A stretch of DNA of 64,000 nt, taken from contig NZ_SJEY01000003.1 in the NCBI RefSeq assembly GCF_004761875.1, positions 334,231 through 398,230 of the forward strand. Direction: 5' to 3'. The stretch comes from Roseovarius aestuariivivens. GTDB taxonomy: Bacteria > Pseudomonadota > Alphaproteobacteria > Rhodobacterales > Rhodobacteraceae. Position 1 is the first letter of the stretch. The number at the start of each line of letters is the position of its first letter. The position numbers and the translations under genes were made by a program. Below are positions 17,336-26,702 of this stretch, in pieces. Below the pieces are notes generated by a model. That model was given only the letters and a program-made list of their open reading frames with translations, was not told the origin of the DNA and did not search any database.

Positions 17336-18061
17336 ATGAAACCGATCCTTTGCATGGCGGCGCTGGCCGCCCTGACGGCCTGCGCACCCGCCGTGCCCGA
17401 CAGCGGCGCGCCCGACCCGGGCACCGGCGTCGGCTTTGGCAATTACGACAGCTACCTTGAGGCGCAGCGCGCCCGCGATGCGGCACTGGCCGGCAACGCC
17501 GTGCCGAATTCCGGCGCGATTTCCGACGAAACCCCGCGCAGCGGCGCGTCCAGCGCCGAAGAGCTTGCGGCAGAGGCGACCGCGCGCCTGAACCAGACAC
17601 GCGCCAATTCCGGCGAGACGGTGGTCAACGCCAGCCCGTCGAACCCCGCGCCGCGCACGGTCACCACCGCGACCGGCATCTCGGACGAGAACGATTTCAA
17701 TGCCGTGGGCGATGTGCGGTCCATCGACGACGACGCCGCACTTATCGCGCGCAACCGGGCGCAATACCAGGTGGTTCAGCCGACCGCCCTGCCCTCGCGC
17801 ACCAGTTCAGGCCCCAATATCGTCGATTACGCGCTGTCCACCAAGCACCCCATCGGCACACAGGTCTACAGCCGCGTCGGCATCAACAAGGATGCCAAGG
17901 CCCAGCGCGCGTGCGCGGGCTACGCCTCGCCCGATCAGGCGCAGCTCGACTTTCTGGACAAAGGCGGCCCGCAGCGCGACCGGCTGGGCCTTGATCCCGA
18001 CGGCGACGGCTATGCCTGCGGCTGGGATCCGCGCCCCTTCCGCGCGGCGGTGCGCGGCTAG
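17336..18061 (+). CDS. Lipoprotein with C-terminal excalibur-like segment
   Basis: Start placed at 17336 (MKPILCMAALAALTAC), giving a lipobox LTAC; ATG at 17318 is in frame and possible. The 241-residue protein has a low-complexity Ala/Ser/Asn middle and a C-terminal 45-residue segment with two cysteines and an Asp-rich loop (RACAGYASPDQAQ, then DPDGDGYACGWDP) like the excalibur calcium-binding motif DxDxDGxxCE. It is probably anchored to a membrane facing the periplasm. Ten bases before the amidase gene on the same strand, which suggests an envelope role. Confidence 0.7.
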   Translation: MKPILCMAALAALTACAPAVPDSGAPDPGTGVGFGNYDSYLEAQRARDAALAGNAVPNSGAISDETPRSGASSAEELAAEATARLNQTRANSGETVVNASPSNPAPRTVTTATGISDENDFNAVGDVRSIDDDAALIARNRAQYQVVQPTALPSRTSSGPNIVDYALSTKHPIGTQVYSRVGINKDAKAQRACAGYASPDQAQLDFLDKGGPQRDRLGLDPDGDGYACGWDPRPFRAAVRG

Positions 18062-18070
18062 CCCCTTCGC

Positions 18071-18739
18071 ATGGGGCCGGCCTGGCATCCCTCTCCGAAT
18101 TTCGGCCCGAGGCGCAAGGGCGCGCGCCCCGATCTGGTGGTGCTGCATCACACCGCGATGAAAAGCTGTGCCGCGGCGCGAGACCGGCTGTGCTGCCCCG
18201 AGGCCGAAGTTTCCGCGCATTACCTGATTTCGGAGACCGGCGACGTGATCCAGATGGTCGAGGAGGTTCAGCGCGCCTGGCACGCCGGGACCGGCCGCTG
18301 GGGCGCGGTCGACGACGTCAATTCCCGCTCCATCGGGATCGAGCTGGCCAATACCGGCGCGCATCCCTATCCCGCCCCGCAGATGGCGGCGCTGGAAATT
18401 CTGCTGGGCGATATCCTTGACCGGCATGCGATCCCGCCCGAGCGGGTGATCGCGCATTCCGACATGGCCCCTGACCGCAAGAACGATCCCGGCCCGCGCT
18501 TCGACTGGGCGCGGCTGGCGCGCGCGGATCTGTCGGTCTGGCCCGCGCCGCAGGGTGCTGTGACCGGCACGTTCGAGGCGCATGCCCGCACCTTCGGCTA
18601 TACTGCCGAAACAGAGCCCGACAGCCTTCTGGCCGCATTCCGCCTGCGGTTTCGTCCCGGCAAGGCGGGCCCGCAGGACGATGTCGACCTTGCCCTGATC
18701 GCCGATCTCGCAAAGCGCTTTCCGGTCAGAGAAGACTGA
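18071..18739 (+). CDS. N-acetylmuramoyl-L-alanine amidase (AmpD type)
   Basis: A 222-residue amidase_2 enzyme. It has the zinc His in VVLHHTAM, the substrate stretch EVSAHYLISETGDVIQMVEE, NSRSIGIELANTG and the second zinc His in VIAHSDMAPDRKNDPGPRF with the catalytic Lys. No signal peptide, so a cytoplasmic AmpD-like recycling role is likely: it cleaves the lactyl-amide bond of muropeptides. A C-terminal helical extension follows. Its 3' end overlaps the convergent isochorismatase gene by 14 bases. Confidence 0.9.
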   Translation: MGPAWHPSPNFGPRRKGARPDLVVLHHTAMKSCAAARDRLCCPEAEVSAHYLISETGDVIQMVEEVQRAWHAGTGRWGAVDDVNSRSIGIELANTGAHPYPAPQMAALEILLGDILDRHAIPPERVIAHSDMAPDRKNDPGPRFDWARLARADLSVWPAPQGAVTGTFEAHARTFGYTAETEPDSLLAAFRLRFRPGKAGPQDDVDLALIADLAKRFPVRED

Positions 18740-19337
18740 TCGCCGTTTCGGCCGTCACAAGATCCGCGTATTTCTGTTCCATATCGAACAGGTTGGCCTC
18801 GTGCGGCCCGAGCGCCCTGTCGCCCACGCAATCGCGCACCACGAGGGGCCGGTAATTATGGCTCATCGCGTCGACCACCGTGGCGCGGACGCAGCCCGAG
18901 GTGGTGCAGCCGGTGACCAGCACCGTGTCCACATGCTGTCCCGTCAGCCATCCCGCAAGCGGGGTCGCGAAAAAGCCCGAGGCCTGCGTCTTGCGCAGGA
19001 CCAGTTCGCCCGGTGCGGGCCGCAGTGCATCGATCACGTGGCTGGCAGGGTTGTCGTCGGTCAGCTCGCGCAGGCGCGGCGCCTTTTCGCACCAGACTCC
19101 GCAATCGGCGCCATTCCCGGCATAGACGATGCGGGTGAAGGCCACCGGCGCGCCCGCGCGGCGCGCGGCCTGCAGGACCGGGCCGGTACGCGCCGCCGCC
19201 TCGGAGATGTTGCCGCCGCCGAACAGCGCCGGGTCCAGAAAACCGTTGACGAAATCGACCACCAGAAGCGCGATCCTGCGCCCCGGGCCGATCACATGGC
19301 CGAATTCCTGATCCTCGTAGACATGCGCATCTTCCAT
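18726..19337 (-). CDS. Isochorismatase-family cysteine hydrolase (N-carbamoylsarcosine amidase-like)
   Basis: A 203-residue cysteine hydrolase with the triad Asp in LLVVDFVNGFLDP, Lys in VLRKTQASGFF and Cys in TGCTTSGCVRATVVDAM. The surrounding residues are closer to N-carbamoylsarcosine amidase and nicotinamidase-like members than to true isochorismatases. It likely cleaves a C-N bond in a small amide; the substrate is unknown. Convergent with the amidase gene. Confidence 0.88.
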   Translation of the reverse strand: MEDAHVYEDQEFGHVIGPGRRIALLVVDFVNGFLDPALFGGGNISEAAARTGPVLQAARRAGAPVAFTRIVYAGNGADCGVWCEKAPRLRELTDDNPASHVIDALRPAPGELVLRKTQASGFFATPLAGWLTGQHVDTVLVTGCTTSGCVRATVVDAMSHNYRPLVVRDCVGDRALGPHEANLFDMEQKYADLVTAETAISLL

Positions 19338-19425
19338 GATCGCGGCCTCCCTCGCCCCGGTGCGGATATTCTAGCATCGGCAGGCGGCGCTTGACCACGC
19401 GGTCCGCGCCGCTTACCTGCAACGG

Positions 19426-19786
19426 GCGCGGAGGGCTGGATGGCCGCGGCACCGAAAGGTGCCGAGGAAAGTCCGGACTCCACAAGGCGACGGTGCCGGG
19501 TAACGCCCGGCCGGGGCAACCCGAGGGAAAGCGCCACAGAAAACAAACCGCTCTGCAGTTCGCTGACGCAAACCGCACGAGTAAGGGTGAAACGGTGGGG
19601 TAAGAGCCCACCGCGGGACGGGCAACCGGACCGGCACGGCAAGCCCCACCGGGAGCAATGCCGAATAGGGATCGCGCACGGGCCGCCTTGGCCCGCGATC
19701 CGGGTAGGCAGCACGAGCGCGCGGGCGACCGCGTGCCCAGATGAATGGTCATCCCCGACAGAATCCGGCTTACAGGCCCTCCGCGC
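19426..19786 (+). ncRNA. rnpB: RNase P RNA, bacterial class A
   Basis: The universal conserved blocks are all present in order: GAGGAAAGTCCGGACTCCACA-type CR-I near 19461, GGCAACCCGAGGGAAAGCGC and CACAGAAA, AGGGTGAAACGGTGGGGTAAG with GAGCCCACCGC, and the 3' block AGATGAATGGTC ending in GACAGAATCCGGCTTACAG. The P1 stem is GCGCGGAGGGC at 19426-19436 with its perfect complement at 19776-19786, which sets both ends. It is the catalytic RNA that matures tRNA 5' ends. Convergent with the next membrane-protein gene. Confidence 0.97.
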
Positions 19787-19798
19787 ATCAAGGCCGTG

Positions 19799-20476
19799 TT
19801 AGGGCGCAAGAAAGCGCGGACCGGCCAGCATCAGGGCCAGCGGAACCGGCGACACCGCCACCGCCACGGTCAGAAGGAACCGCGGCCAGGTGAAGATCCG
19901 GCTTGCCCCGGCCATAAGGGCAATGCCCCCGCCCCCGCCGATAAGAACATTGCCCGGCAGGTTGATCAGCACCAGCAGCGCCAGATAGCGGTGCCGCAGC
20001 AGCACCGCCGAAACCCGTCCCGGCACGATCCGCAGCAGAAACGCCAGCTTGCGCGCGGCGGGCACCCGGTCGAACCGGCAAAGCAAATCCTCTGTGCGGC
20101 GCAGATGCGCGTCCCGTGCCAGCCGCGCGAGAGACGCCAGCGGGATAGAGCGGCCGGCAAGAAACGCAAGGCAAAGCCCCGCGATGGTGCAGAGATAGAC
20201 CAGCGGCACCACCTTGAGCCCGAGCACGGCCATAAGGGCGAGGCCGATCTCGACCCCCGGCACGAAGGGCACCGCCAGCGCCAGGGTATAAAGCCCCGCT
20301 GCCACCCAGACCATCGAGCGAAGCCTGTCGGCATTGGCCAGGCTCAGCTCCAGATCCAAACGCGCCTGCAGGCCTTGCAGCAGCTGATTGGCTGCGATGA
20401 CCAGCACGATCACCATCCCGAGCCGAAGCAAGGCCCGGAAAAGCCGGCGGGGCGACCAGGCGGCGGACCCCGGCAT
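19799..20476 (-). CDS. Membrane protein, VTT/TVP38-like by pattern
   Basis: About 225 residues from an ATG at 20476, preceded by a G-rich stretch; the frame stays open to 20647, so the start is uncertain. After a basic N-terminus (SPRRLFRALLRL) come hydrophobic helices, a PFVPGVEIGLALMAVLG segment, LCLAFLAGRSIP, and helices with a GGGGG glycine run near NVLIGGGGGIALMAG. The pattern recalls the VTT/SNARE-associated (TVP38) proteins, but I do not see a decisive signature. Function unknown. It ends 12 bases from rnpB. Confidence 0.55.
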   Translation of the reverse strand: MPGSAAWSPRRLFRALLRLGMVIVLVIAANQLLQGLQARLDLELSLANADRLRSMVWVAAGLYTLALAVPFVPGVEIGLALMAVLGLKVVPLVYLCTIAGLCLAFLAGRSIPLASLARLARDAHLRRTEDLLCRFDRVPAARKLAFLLRIVPGRVSAVLLRHRYLALLVLINLPGNVLIGGGGGIALMAGASRIFTWPRFLLTVAVAVSPVPLALMLAGPRFLAP

Positions 20477-20649
20477 CAGCCGCCCCACCCCAACGACGCG
20501 AGAGAAGGACCGCGCAGGTTCTGGCTGTGGCATCGGAGTGGCATGTTGCGGGTCATGATACGCCAGCCTCGCACGGATTGGGCCAGGGCGATATCCCCCT
20601 GACCCGGGACCGACGGGCTCAGGGTTTGCCCCAGGCGTCTTGGCCATTT

Positions 20650-21027
20650 AAATCGCCACCGTCTCCGGCGCGTCTCTGACCTCGGTGCACAAAACACAGG
20701 CCACGCCGTACGGACGACGTGATCAATCGCTGTCACGGTATCTACCACGCATCTCAAAGACCCCGCATTCTCTGCGCAGGTTTGATCGTCTAAGCCTTTG
20801 GATATCACATTCCGACCACAACCACCTGTGCAAATATGTCACGAACCGCAAGATAATCCAATCTTTCCAGAGCTCTAAACCCGATGACGACCCCCTCGCC
20901 GATGGCCCGCACACAGGTCTGGCAGGGGTTTAGCGGCCCTTACCCGGCGCGAACCGACAAACCTGCTTGACGCATCCGGCTCGCGCTCTCAATGTTCCGG
21001 AAGTCGCAAGAGAAAGGTATACTGGGC
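20650..21027. other. Intergenic region upstream of argE
   Basis: About 380 bases, somewhat AT-richer than the neighbours, with only short inconsistent reading frames. I see no tRNA, terminator or repeat. It should hold the argE promoter and possibly that of the divergent membrane-protein gene. Confidence 0.5.
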
Positions 21028-22188
21028 ATGGACAGGCTGTCCGACACCCTGTCGGTTCTGGGCGATCTCATCGCTTTTCCCACAATCTCGGAATATTCCA
21101 ACCTCGACATGATGGCCTATATGGCCGGACGTCTGGAAGAGGCCGGCGCGCGTGTCGATATCATCCATGACGAGACCGGCCAGAAGGCCAATCTTTTCGC
21201 CACCATCGGCCCAGAGATCGACGGCGGCATCGTGCTGTCGGGGCACTCCGACGTCGTGCCGGTCTCCGATCAGGTCTGGAGCCTCGATCCCTTCGCGCTG
21301 ACCGAAAAGGACGGCAAGCTTTATGGCCGGGGATCGTGCGACATGAAGGGCTTCATCGCCGCCGCCATCGCCATGGCGCCCGATCTGGCGCCCCGCGTGA
21401 CCCGCCGCCCGCTGCACTTCGCCTTCACCTATGACGAGGAAGTGGGCTGTTTCGGGGCACGCGCGCTGGCCGACACCCTGCGCGAGAAACAGATCCGTCC
21501 GGGCGTGGCCATAATCGGCGAACCCACCTCGATGCGCATTATCGAAGGCCACAAAGGCTGTTACGAATACTCGACCCATTTCACCGGGCTTGCCGGGCAC
21601 GGTTCGTCGCCCGATCGGGGCGTGAACGCGGTCGAATACGCCGTGCGCTATGTCTCGCGGCTTCTGCGTCTCAAGGACGCGCTGCGCGAGCGCGCCCCGG
21701 AAAACAGCCGGTTCGAGCCGCCCTGGACCACGATCAACACCGGCGGGCTGACCGGCGGCGTGGCACATAACGTGATCCCCAGCCAGGCGCGGGTCGACTG
21801 GGAAATGCGGCCGGTCCAGCATTCGGACGCGGAATTCGTCAAGGCCGATCTGCGCGGCTATATCGAGGACACGCTGCTGCCCGCGATGCGGCAGGTCTGG
21901 CCCGAGGCCGAGATCACCACAGAAACGCTGGGCGAAGTCGACGGCCTGATCCCGACCGATCCGAATGAGGCGCGCGATATCCTGATGGAACTGACCGGCG
22001 GCAATGCCGCCGACGTCGTCCCCTTCGGCACCGAGGCGGGGATTTTCCAGAACCTTTCCATGTCGGCGGTGGTCTGCGGACCGGGGTCGATCGATCAGGC
22101 GCACAAGGCCGACGAGTTCGTCTCGGTCGACCAGATGCAACAATGCCTGACCATGCTCGAACGGCTGGGCGACAAGCTTGCCGCCTGA
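21028..22188 (+). CDS. argE: Acetylornithine deacetylase (M20 family)
   Basis: ATG at 21028 (MDRLSDTLSVLGDLIAFPT) with AAAGG upstream; an in-frame ATG at 20992 is possible. The 386-residue protein has the M20 metal site: His and Asp in LSGHSDVVPV, Asp in GRGSCDMKGF, the catalytic Glu-Glu in TYDEEVGCFGA, Glu in GEPTSM and the late His in DQAHKADEFVS. It matches ArgE, which removes the acetyl group from N-acetylornithine in arginine synthesis. Stands as a single gene. Confidence 0.92.
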   Translation: MDRLSDTLSVLGDLIAFPTISEYSNLDMMAYMAGRLEEAGARVDIIHDETGQKANLFATIGPEIDGGIVLSGHSDVVPVSDQVWSLDPFALTEKDGKLYGRGSCDMKGFIAAAIAMAPDLAPRVTRRPLHFAFTYDEEVGCFGARALADTLREKQIRPGVAIIGEPTSMRIIEGHKGCYEYSTHFTGLAGHGSSPDRGVNAVEYAVRYVSRLLRLKDALRERAPENSRFEPPWTTINTGGLTGGVAHNVIPSQARVDWEMRPVQHSDAEFVKADLRGYIEDTLLPAMRQVWPEAEITTETLGEVDGLIPTDPNEARDILMELTGGNAADVVPFGTEAGIFQNLSMSAVVCGPGSIDQAHKADEFVSVDQMQQCLTMLERLGDKLAA

Positions 22189-22194
22189 GCGGGC

Positions 22195-22923
22195 TCAGTC
22201 GCGCTGGAACGTCAGGTAATGCGGCACGCGCCCCTCGCGTAGCGCCTTTTGTTCGTAGCGGGTGGAGATCCAGTCATCCCACGGCTGACGCCAATCTTCG
22301 GGGCCTTCGCAAAGCCACTTAAACCCATGTTTGGGCACGGTTTCCAGCGTCTGCCGCACGTAATCGGGAATATCTGTCGCCACGCGGAAAATCGCGCCGG
22401 GCCGCATCACCCGCGCCAGCGGCTCCATGTGTTCGGCCGTCACGAAGCGCCGCCTGTGGTGGCGTTTCTTCGGCCAGGGATCAGGGTAGAGCAGGAACGC
22501 TTTTGCCACGCTGGCATCCGGCAGCACATCGAAAAGATCGCGCACATCGCCGGGGTGAATGCGGATGTTGTCGCACTTGGCCGCGCGGATCTTGCCCAAA
22601 AGCATGGCGACGCCGTTGATATAGGGCTCGCACCCGATGAACCCTGCCTCGCGGTTTTGTTCGGCCTGATGAACCAGATGTTCGCCGCCGCCGAACCCGA
22701 TCTCAAGCCAGAGAGGTCGGTCACCGAAAAGCGCCTTGAGGTCCAGGTTCCTCCGCTCGGGGTTCGCGTCCCAGTCGACCGGGCCGGGCGACAACGCGGC
22801 GAGATCCTCGTCAAGATAGGTCTTCTGCGAGGGGCGCAGGTGCTTGCCCTTTAGCCGCCCGTAGAAGTTCCGCCAAGGCGCGCCCGATCCATGATGAGGG
22901 GATTTCCCTTTTTTCTCAGGCAT
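22195..22923 (-). CDS. trmB: tRNA (guanine-46-N7)-methyltransferase
   Basis: I prefer ATG at 22923 (MPEKKGKSPHHG), next to GGGGAG; an in-frame ATG at 22941 gives six more residues. The 242-residue protein has the SAM-binding WLEIGFGGGEHL, the NIRIHPGDVRDL segment, the family signature LYPDPWPKKRHHRRRF and C-terminal STRYEQKALREGR. It methylates G46 in the variable loop of tRNAs. Lies downstream of metK, separated by a hairpin. Confidence 0.94.
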   Translation of the reverse strand: MPEKKGKSPHHGSGAPWRNFYGRLKGKHLRPSQKTYLDEDLAALSPGPVDWDANPERRNLDLKALFGDRPLWLEIGFGGGEHLVHQAEQNREAGFIGCEPYINGVAMLLGKIRAAKCDNIRIHPGDVRDLFDVLPDASVAKAFLLYPDPWPKKRHHRRRFVTAEHMEPLARVMRPGAIFRVATDIPDYVRQTLETVPKHGFKWLCEGPEDWRQPWDDWISTRYEQKALREGRVPHYLTFQRD

Positions 22924-22953
22924 GTGCTCCCCGATCTTCATCTCTAAACACGG

Positions 22954-22982
22954 AAGGCCGCCCCGGCACCGGGAACGGCCTT
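22954..22982 (-). terminator. Hairpin between metK and trmB
   Basis: AAGGCCG at 22954-22960 pairs with CGGCCTT at 22976-22982, with a further CCCGG/CCGGG inner stem. On the minus strand it follows the metK stop by about 20 bases. The T-run after it is poor (TTCCGTGTTT), so it may be a leaky terminator, letting some transcription reach trmB. Confidence 0.5.
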
Positions 22983-23003
22983 TCCTGCACGTCTGTCAAA
23001 GGT

Positions 23004-24170
23004 TTAGACGGCGTTCTTCAACGCGTCGACCAGATCCGTCTTTTCCCAGCTAAAGCCGCCATCGGCATCCGGTTCGCGCCCGAAATGGCCATAGGCCGCG
23101 GTGCGTTCATAGATGGGCTTGTTCAGGTCCAGATGTTCGCGGATGCCGCGCGGGGTAAGATCCATCGACTTGGCGATGGCCCGCTCGATGCCCTGCGGGT
23201 CGACCTCGCCGGTGCCGTAGGTCTCGGCGTAGATCGAGAGTGGCTTGGCCACGCCGATGGCATAGCTGAGCTGGATCGTGCATTTCTCGGCCATGCCGGC
23301 GGCGACCACGTTCTTGGCAAGATAGCGCGCGGCATAGGCAGCAGACCGGTCCACCTTCGTGGGATCCTTACCGGAAAACGCCCCGCCCCCGTGCGGGGCG
23401 GCCCCGCCATAGGTGTCCACGATGATCTTGCGGCCCGTGAGGCCGGCATCACCATCCGGGCCGCCGATCACGAAGGTTCCAGTGGGGTTCACCCACCATT
23501 CGGTCTTGTCCGAGATCCATTCGGCGGGCAGCACCTCGCGAATATAGGGCTCCACGATGGCGCGGATATCGTCGCTGGTCTGGTCTTCGCTTTCGTGCTG
23601 CGTGGAGAGCACGATCGACGTCACCTCGACCGGCTTTCCGTCCTCGTAGCGCAGCGAGATCTGGCTTTTCGCATCCGGGCGCAGGGTCGGCTCCACCCCG
23701 GATTTTCGCACCTCGGCCAGACGCCGCAGGATCGCGTGGCTGAACTGAATGGGCGCGGGCATAAGCGCGTCGGTCTCGTTGGTGGCGTGACCGAACATGA
23801 TGCCTTGGTCGCCCGCCCCGTCCTTGTCGACGCCCTGCGCGATATGCGCGGACTGCTCGTGCAGGAAGTTCAGCACGTGACAGGTATTCCAATGGAACTT
23901 GTCCTGCTCGTAGCCGATGTCGCGGATGCAGTCGCGCGCGATCTGGCCGATCCGGCCCATATAGTTCTTGAGCCGCTCCTGGTCGGACAGGCCCACCTCG
24001 CCGCCGATCACCACCATGCCGGAGGTGGCGAAGGTTTCGCAGGCCACGCGCGCGGTCGGTTCCTCGGCAAGGAACGCGTCGAGCACGGCATCGGAAATCC
24101 GGTCGCAGACCTTATCCGGGTGACCCTCCGACACGGATTCGGAGGTGAAGACGTAATTCTTTCGGGACAT
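23004..24170 (-). CDS. metK: S-adenosylmethionine synthetase
   Basis: Start at 24170 ([20 protein letters not shown]) six bases after the GGAG ribosome-binding site. The 388-residue enzyme carries the ATP/Mg motif [21 protein letters not shown] and the phosphate-binding [19 protein letters not shown]. It makes SAM from methionine and ATP. The 5' leader is a SAM/SAH-type riboswitch that masks the ribosome-binding site, so synthesis should fall when SAM is abundant. Confidence 0.98.
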   Translation of the reverse strand: MSRKNYVFTSESVSEGHPDKVCDRISDAVLDAFLAEEPTARVACETFATSGMVVIGGEVGLSDQERLKNYMGRIGQIARDCIRDIGYEQDKFHWNTCHVLNFLHEQSAHIAQGVDKDGAGDQGIMFGHATNETDALMPAPIQFSHAILRRLAEVRKSGVEPTLRPDAKSQISLRYEDGKPVEVTSIVLSTQHESEDQTSDDIRAIVEPYIREVLPAEWISDKTEWWVNPTGTFVIGGPDGDAGLTGRKIIVDTYGGAAPHGGGAFSGKDPTKVDRSAAYAARYLAKNVVAAGMAEKCTIQLSYAIGVAKPLSIYAETYGTGEVDPQGIERAIAKSMDLTPRGIREHLDLNKPIYERTAAYGHFGREPDADGGFSWEKTDLVDALKNAV

Positions 24171-24175
24171 TGATT

Positions 24176-24219
24176 GCTCCATTGGATTTGCGCCGCCACG
24201 CCAGGAAGCCGTTGTGACG
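24176..24219 (-). promoter_or_regulatory. SAM/SAH riboswitch controlling metK translation
   Basis: Read on the minus strand the leader is CGTCACAACGGCTTCCTGG, CGTGGCGGCG, an A-rich linker and GGAGCAATCA before the ATG. This is the conserved core of the SAM/SAH riboswitch reported in Rhodobacterales in front of metK. GCTTCC at 24204-24209 can pair with the ribosome-binding GGAGC at 24176-24180, a pseudoknot that hides the start. CAC/GUG of the short P1 helix flank it. Ligand binding would shut translation off. Confidence 0.9.
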
Positions 24220-24254
24220 GGTTTCGGACTGCATAGGCAGGTCGCGAGTCGCCG

Positions 24255-25766
24255 TCAATCTTTAACTCTGCCGGCATGCAGACGTGCCGCAAGCAGTGCC
24301 AGAAACGCCAAGGCCCAAAGCGGCAGGTCGCCCGTGCGGGCATAAAGCGTGGGGGCGCGCGCGCCGGGCAGTGCGATGTCGCGCCAGCCCGCCTCGCCCA
24401 GCGGGATCTGCGCCACGACGCGCCCTGCCGCGTCGATCACCGCCGACACGCCGGTATTGGCCACCCGCACCATCGGCAGGCCCTGCTCGGCGCTGCGCAG
24501 CCGCGCCTGCGCGAGGTGCTGATAGGGGCCGGAGACCTGCCCGAACCACGCGTCGTTGGTGATCATGAAGATGGCATCCGGCCGTGCCGCCGCGCCGGCC
24601 ACGTTGCGCGCGAAGACCCCCTCGTAGCAAATAAGCGGCAGCCCCTGCCCCAGAGACCCGAGGTCGATGAGGCGTGGGCCCGGCCCGGCGGAGTATCCGC
24701 CGCCCTCCTCGGCGGCGAGGCCGTGAATGCCCAGCCGCCCCAAAAGCGCGCCAAAGGGCATGTATTCGCCGAAGGGCACGAGGTGATGCTTGTCGTAGGA
24801 CGCCGTCACAAGGCCGAGATCGTCGATCACAACAAGCGAATTGTAGATCCGCGCGCCCTCCACCCGGCGCAGCCCCAGCATCACCGGGCTGCCCTGCGCC
24901 GCCGCCGCGATGGCCGACAGCGTCGGGCCCGCACGGTTCAAAAGCGTGGGCACCGCCGTTTCCGGCCACACGATCAGGTCGGGCCGCCCGCCCCCGCCAG
25001 GGGCGGCGGTGAACCGCAGCTGCCGGTCGAAAAAGACCGGCATCATCTCGGGGTCCCATTTTTCATGCTGCGCCGCGTTGGGCTGGATCAGGCGCACCAC
25101 CGGCGCCTCTGGGTCCGCCTGCGCCACGGGCATCAGCGCGCCGCCCCCGATGTAGAGCGCCGCCAGCGCCACCAGCCCCAGCGCCCCTGCCCCGCGCCGC
25201 CCGAAAGCCACGTGCCAGGCCGCCACCGCACCGACCAACGCCAAAACGGTCAAGACCGGTGCGCCGCCCAGCGAGGACCAGAATCGCAGATCGGTGTCGA
25301 TCAGCACATGCCCCACCTGCGCCCAGGGAAAGCCGGTGAAAAGCCAGCCACGCAACGCCTCGGCCAGCACGAACGCGCCCAGAACCGCCGCCGCGCCGCC
25401 CCCGGCTGCGCGCGCAATCCCAAGCGCCAAGGCCCAGAACAGGCCCATGCCCGCGCTCAGGAACACCAGCGCGAAGGGCGCCATCCAGCCATGGCGCACC
25501 GGGTCGACAAGAAACGGCTCGACGATCCAGCTTAAGGCAATGAGGAAATGCCCGGTGCCGGCCACCAGCCCCAGAAGCGCCGCGCGCCGCCAGCCGGTCT
25601 CGGCTCCGAAAAGCCCGTAAAGCGCGCCCAGCGCCAGCAGGCTCAGCGGCCAGAGCCCCCAGGGCGCCTGCCCCAACGCGGCCGCCGCGCCGCAGGCACC
25701 GGCCAGAAACAGACGTCGCCGCAGGCTCATCCCGGCCAGTCGCACCGGCACGTTCGGGCCGCTCAC
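24255..25766 (-). CDS. lnt: Apolipoprotein N-acyltransferase
   Basis: A 503-residue inner-membrane enzyme with about six N-terminal helices and a periplasmic nitrilase domain. The catalytic Glu lies in IVWPETAVPT, Lys in YDKHHLVPFGEYMPFG and Cys in PLICYEGVFA. It attaches the third acyl chain to the N-terminal cysteine of lipoproteins, several of which occur in this window. GTG start overlaps the corC stop by four bases (GTGA). Confidence 0.95.
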   Translation of the reverse strand: MSGPNVPVRLAGMSLRRRLFLAGACGAAAALGQAPWGLWPLSLLALGALYGLFGAETGWRRAALLGLVAGTGHFLIALSWIVEPFLVDPVRHGWMAPFALVFLSAGMGLFWALALGIARAAGGGAAAVLGAFVLAEALRGWLFTGFPWAQVGHVLIDTDLRFWSSLGGAPVLTVLALVGAVAAWHVAFGRRGAGALGLVALAALYIGGGALMPVAQADPEAPVVRLIQPNAAQHEKWDPEMMPVFFDRQLRFTAAPGGGGRPDLIVWPETAVPTLLNRAGPTLSAIAAAAQGSPVMLGLRRVEGARIYNSLVVIDDLGLVTASYDKHHLVPFGEYMPFGALLGRLGIHGLAAEEGGGYSAGPGPRLIDLGSLGQGLPLICYEGVFARNVAGAAARPDAIFMITNDAWFGQVSGPYQHLAQARLRSAEQGLPMVRVANTGVSAVIDAAGRVVAQIPLGEAGWRDIALPGARAPTLYARTGDLPLWALAFLALLAARLHAGRVKD

Positions 25767-26656
25767 GCCTCGGCCTGGCTGTCCGGCAGGCGCACGCGAA
25801 GCCGCTTGATGCGGCGCGGGTCGGCGTCCATCACCTCGATCTCGATGCCGCTGGGATGCTCGACCAGTTCGCCGCGCACGGGCACCCGGCCCAAAAGCAT
25901 GAAGACCAGACCACCCAGCGTGTCGATCTCCTCTTCGTCGATCTCCTCGAAATCGGTGAGCGAAAAGCCGATCTCTTCCTCGAATTCTTCCAACGGTGTC
26001 TTGGCCTGTACGACGTAAGAACCAAGCTTTTCCTCGGTCCAGTAGCGGCCCTCGTCCACATCGTGCTCGTCTGCGATCTCGCCGATGACCTGTTCGATCA
26101 GGTCCTCGATGGTCACAAGCCCGTCAACGCCACCGTATTCGTCGATCACCAGCGCCATGTGCCGGCGCTCGGCCTGCATCTTCTGCAAAAGCACCCCGAT
26201 CGACATCGAGGGCGGCACATAAAGCAGCGGCCGCAACGTTTTCTTGAGCGAGAATCGCCCACCAGTGCCGTTGAACCCGTGCTTGAGCGCGAAATCCTTG
26301 AGATGCACCATGCCGATCGGCGTATCGAGCGTGCCGTCATAGACCGGCAAGCGCGTCAGCCCGCTGTCGCGGAAGGTCTGCACCAGCTCGTCTTTGGAGA
26401 TCGTGGCGGGCACTGAAACGATGTCGGCCTTGGGGATGGCCACGTCCTCGACCGTCATGGTCCGCAGGTTGCCTAGGCCAAGACCGCTCGACACGGCCTC
26501 CCGCGCGATATCGTCCGCGTCGCCCTCTTCGTTTTCGTCGGGGCTGAAGGCCCCGAAAAACCGGCGGAAAAACCCGCCTTCGGTCTGGTCCGTATCCTGG
26601 TCCTCGGACAGCGCGCTCTGCGCCGCGCTAGAGGATTCGTCGTTACTGTCGCCCAT
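25763..26656 (-). CDS. CorC/HlyC-family CBS-domain protein
   Basis: ATG at 26656 (MGDSNDESSSAAQ) with AAGGGA upstream. The 297-residue protein has an acidic N-terminus, two CBS domains (VSVPATISKDELVQTFRDSG, then the second with MALVIDEYGGVDGLVTIEDL) and a C-terminal transporter-associated domain. CorC-type proteins are linked to magnesium/cobalt handling and are regularly found between ybeY and lnt. It overlaps lnt by four bases. Confidence 0.9.
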   Translation of the reverse strand: MGDSNDESSSAAQSALSEDQDTDQTEGGFFRRFFGAFSPDENEEGDADDIAREAVSSGLGLGNLRTMTVEDVAIPKADIVSVPATISKDELVQTFRDSGLTRLPVYDGTLDTPIGMVHLKDFALKHGFNGTGGRFSLKKTLRPLLYVPPSMSIGVLLQKMQAERRHMALVIDEYGGVDGLVTIEDLIEQVIGEIADEHDVDEGRYWTEEKLGSYVVQAKTPLEEFEEEIGFSLTDFEEIDEEEIDTLGGLVFMLLGRVPVRGELVEHPSGIEIEVMDADPRRIKRLRVRLPDSQAEA

Positions 26657-26702
26657 GGTCCCTTTTTCCGAAAAGGCGCGGTCACCCGCGCCGCAAACTG
26701 TC

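Noticed and set aside
19440..19802. 120-residue open frame across the RNase P RNA
   Set aside because: The region folds and matches rnpB throughout; the frame is chance.
24276..25535. 419-residue open frame antisense to lnt
   Set aside because: Arg/Pro/Gln-rich mirror with no family signature; lnt is complete on the minus strand.
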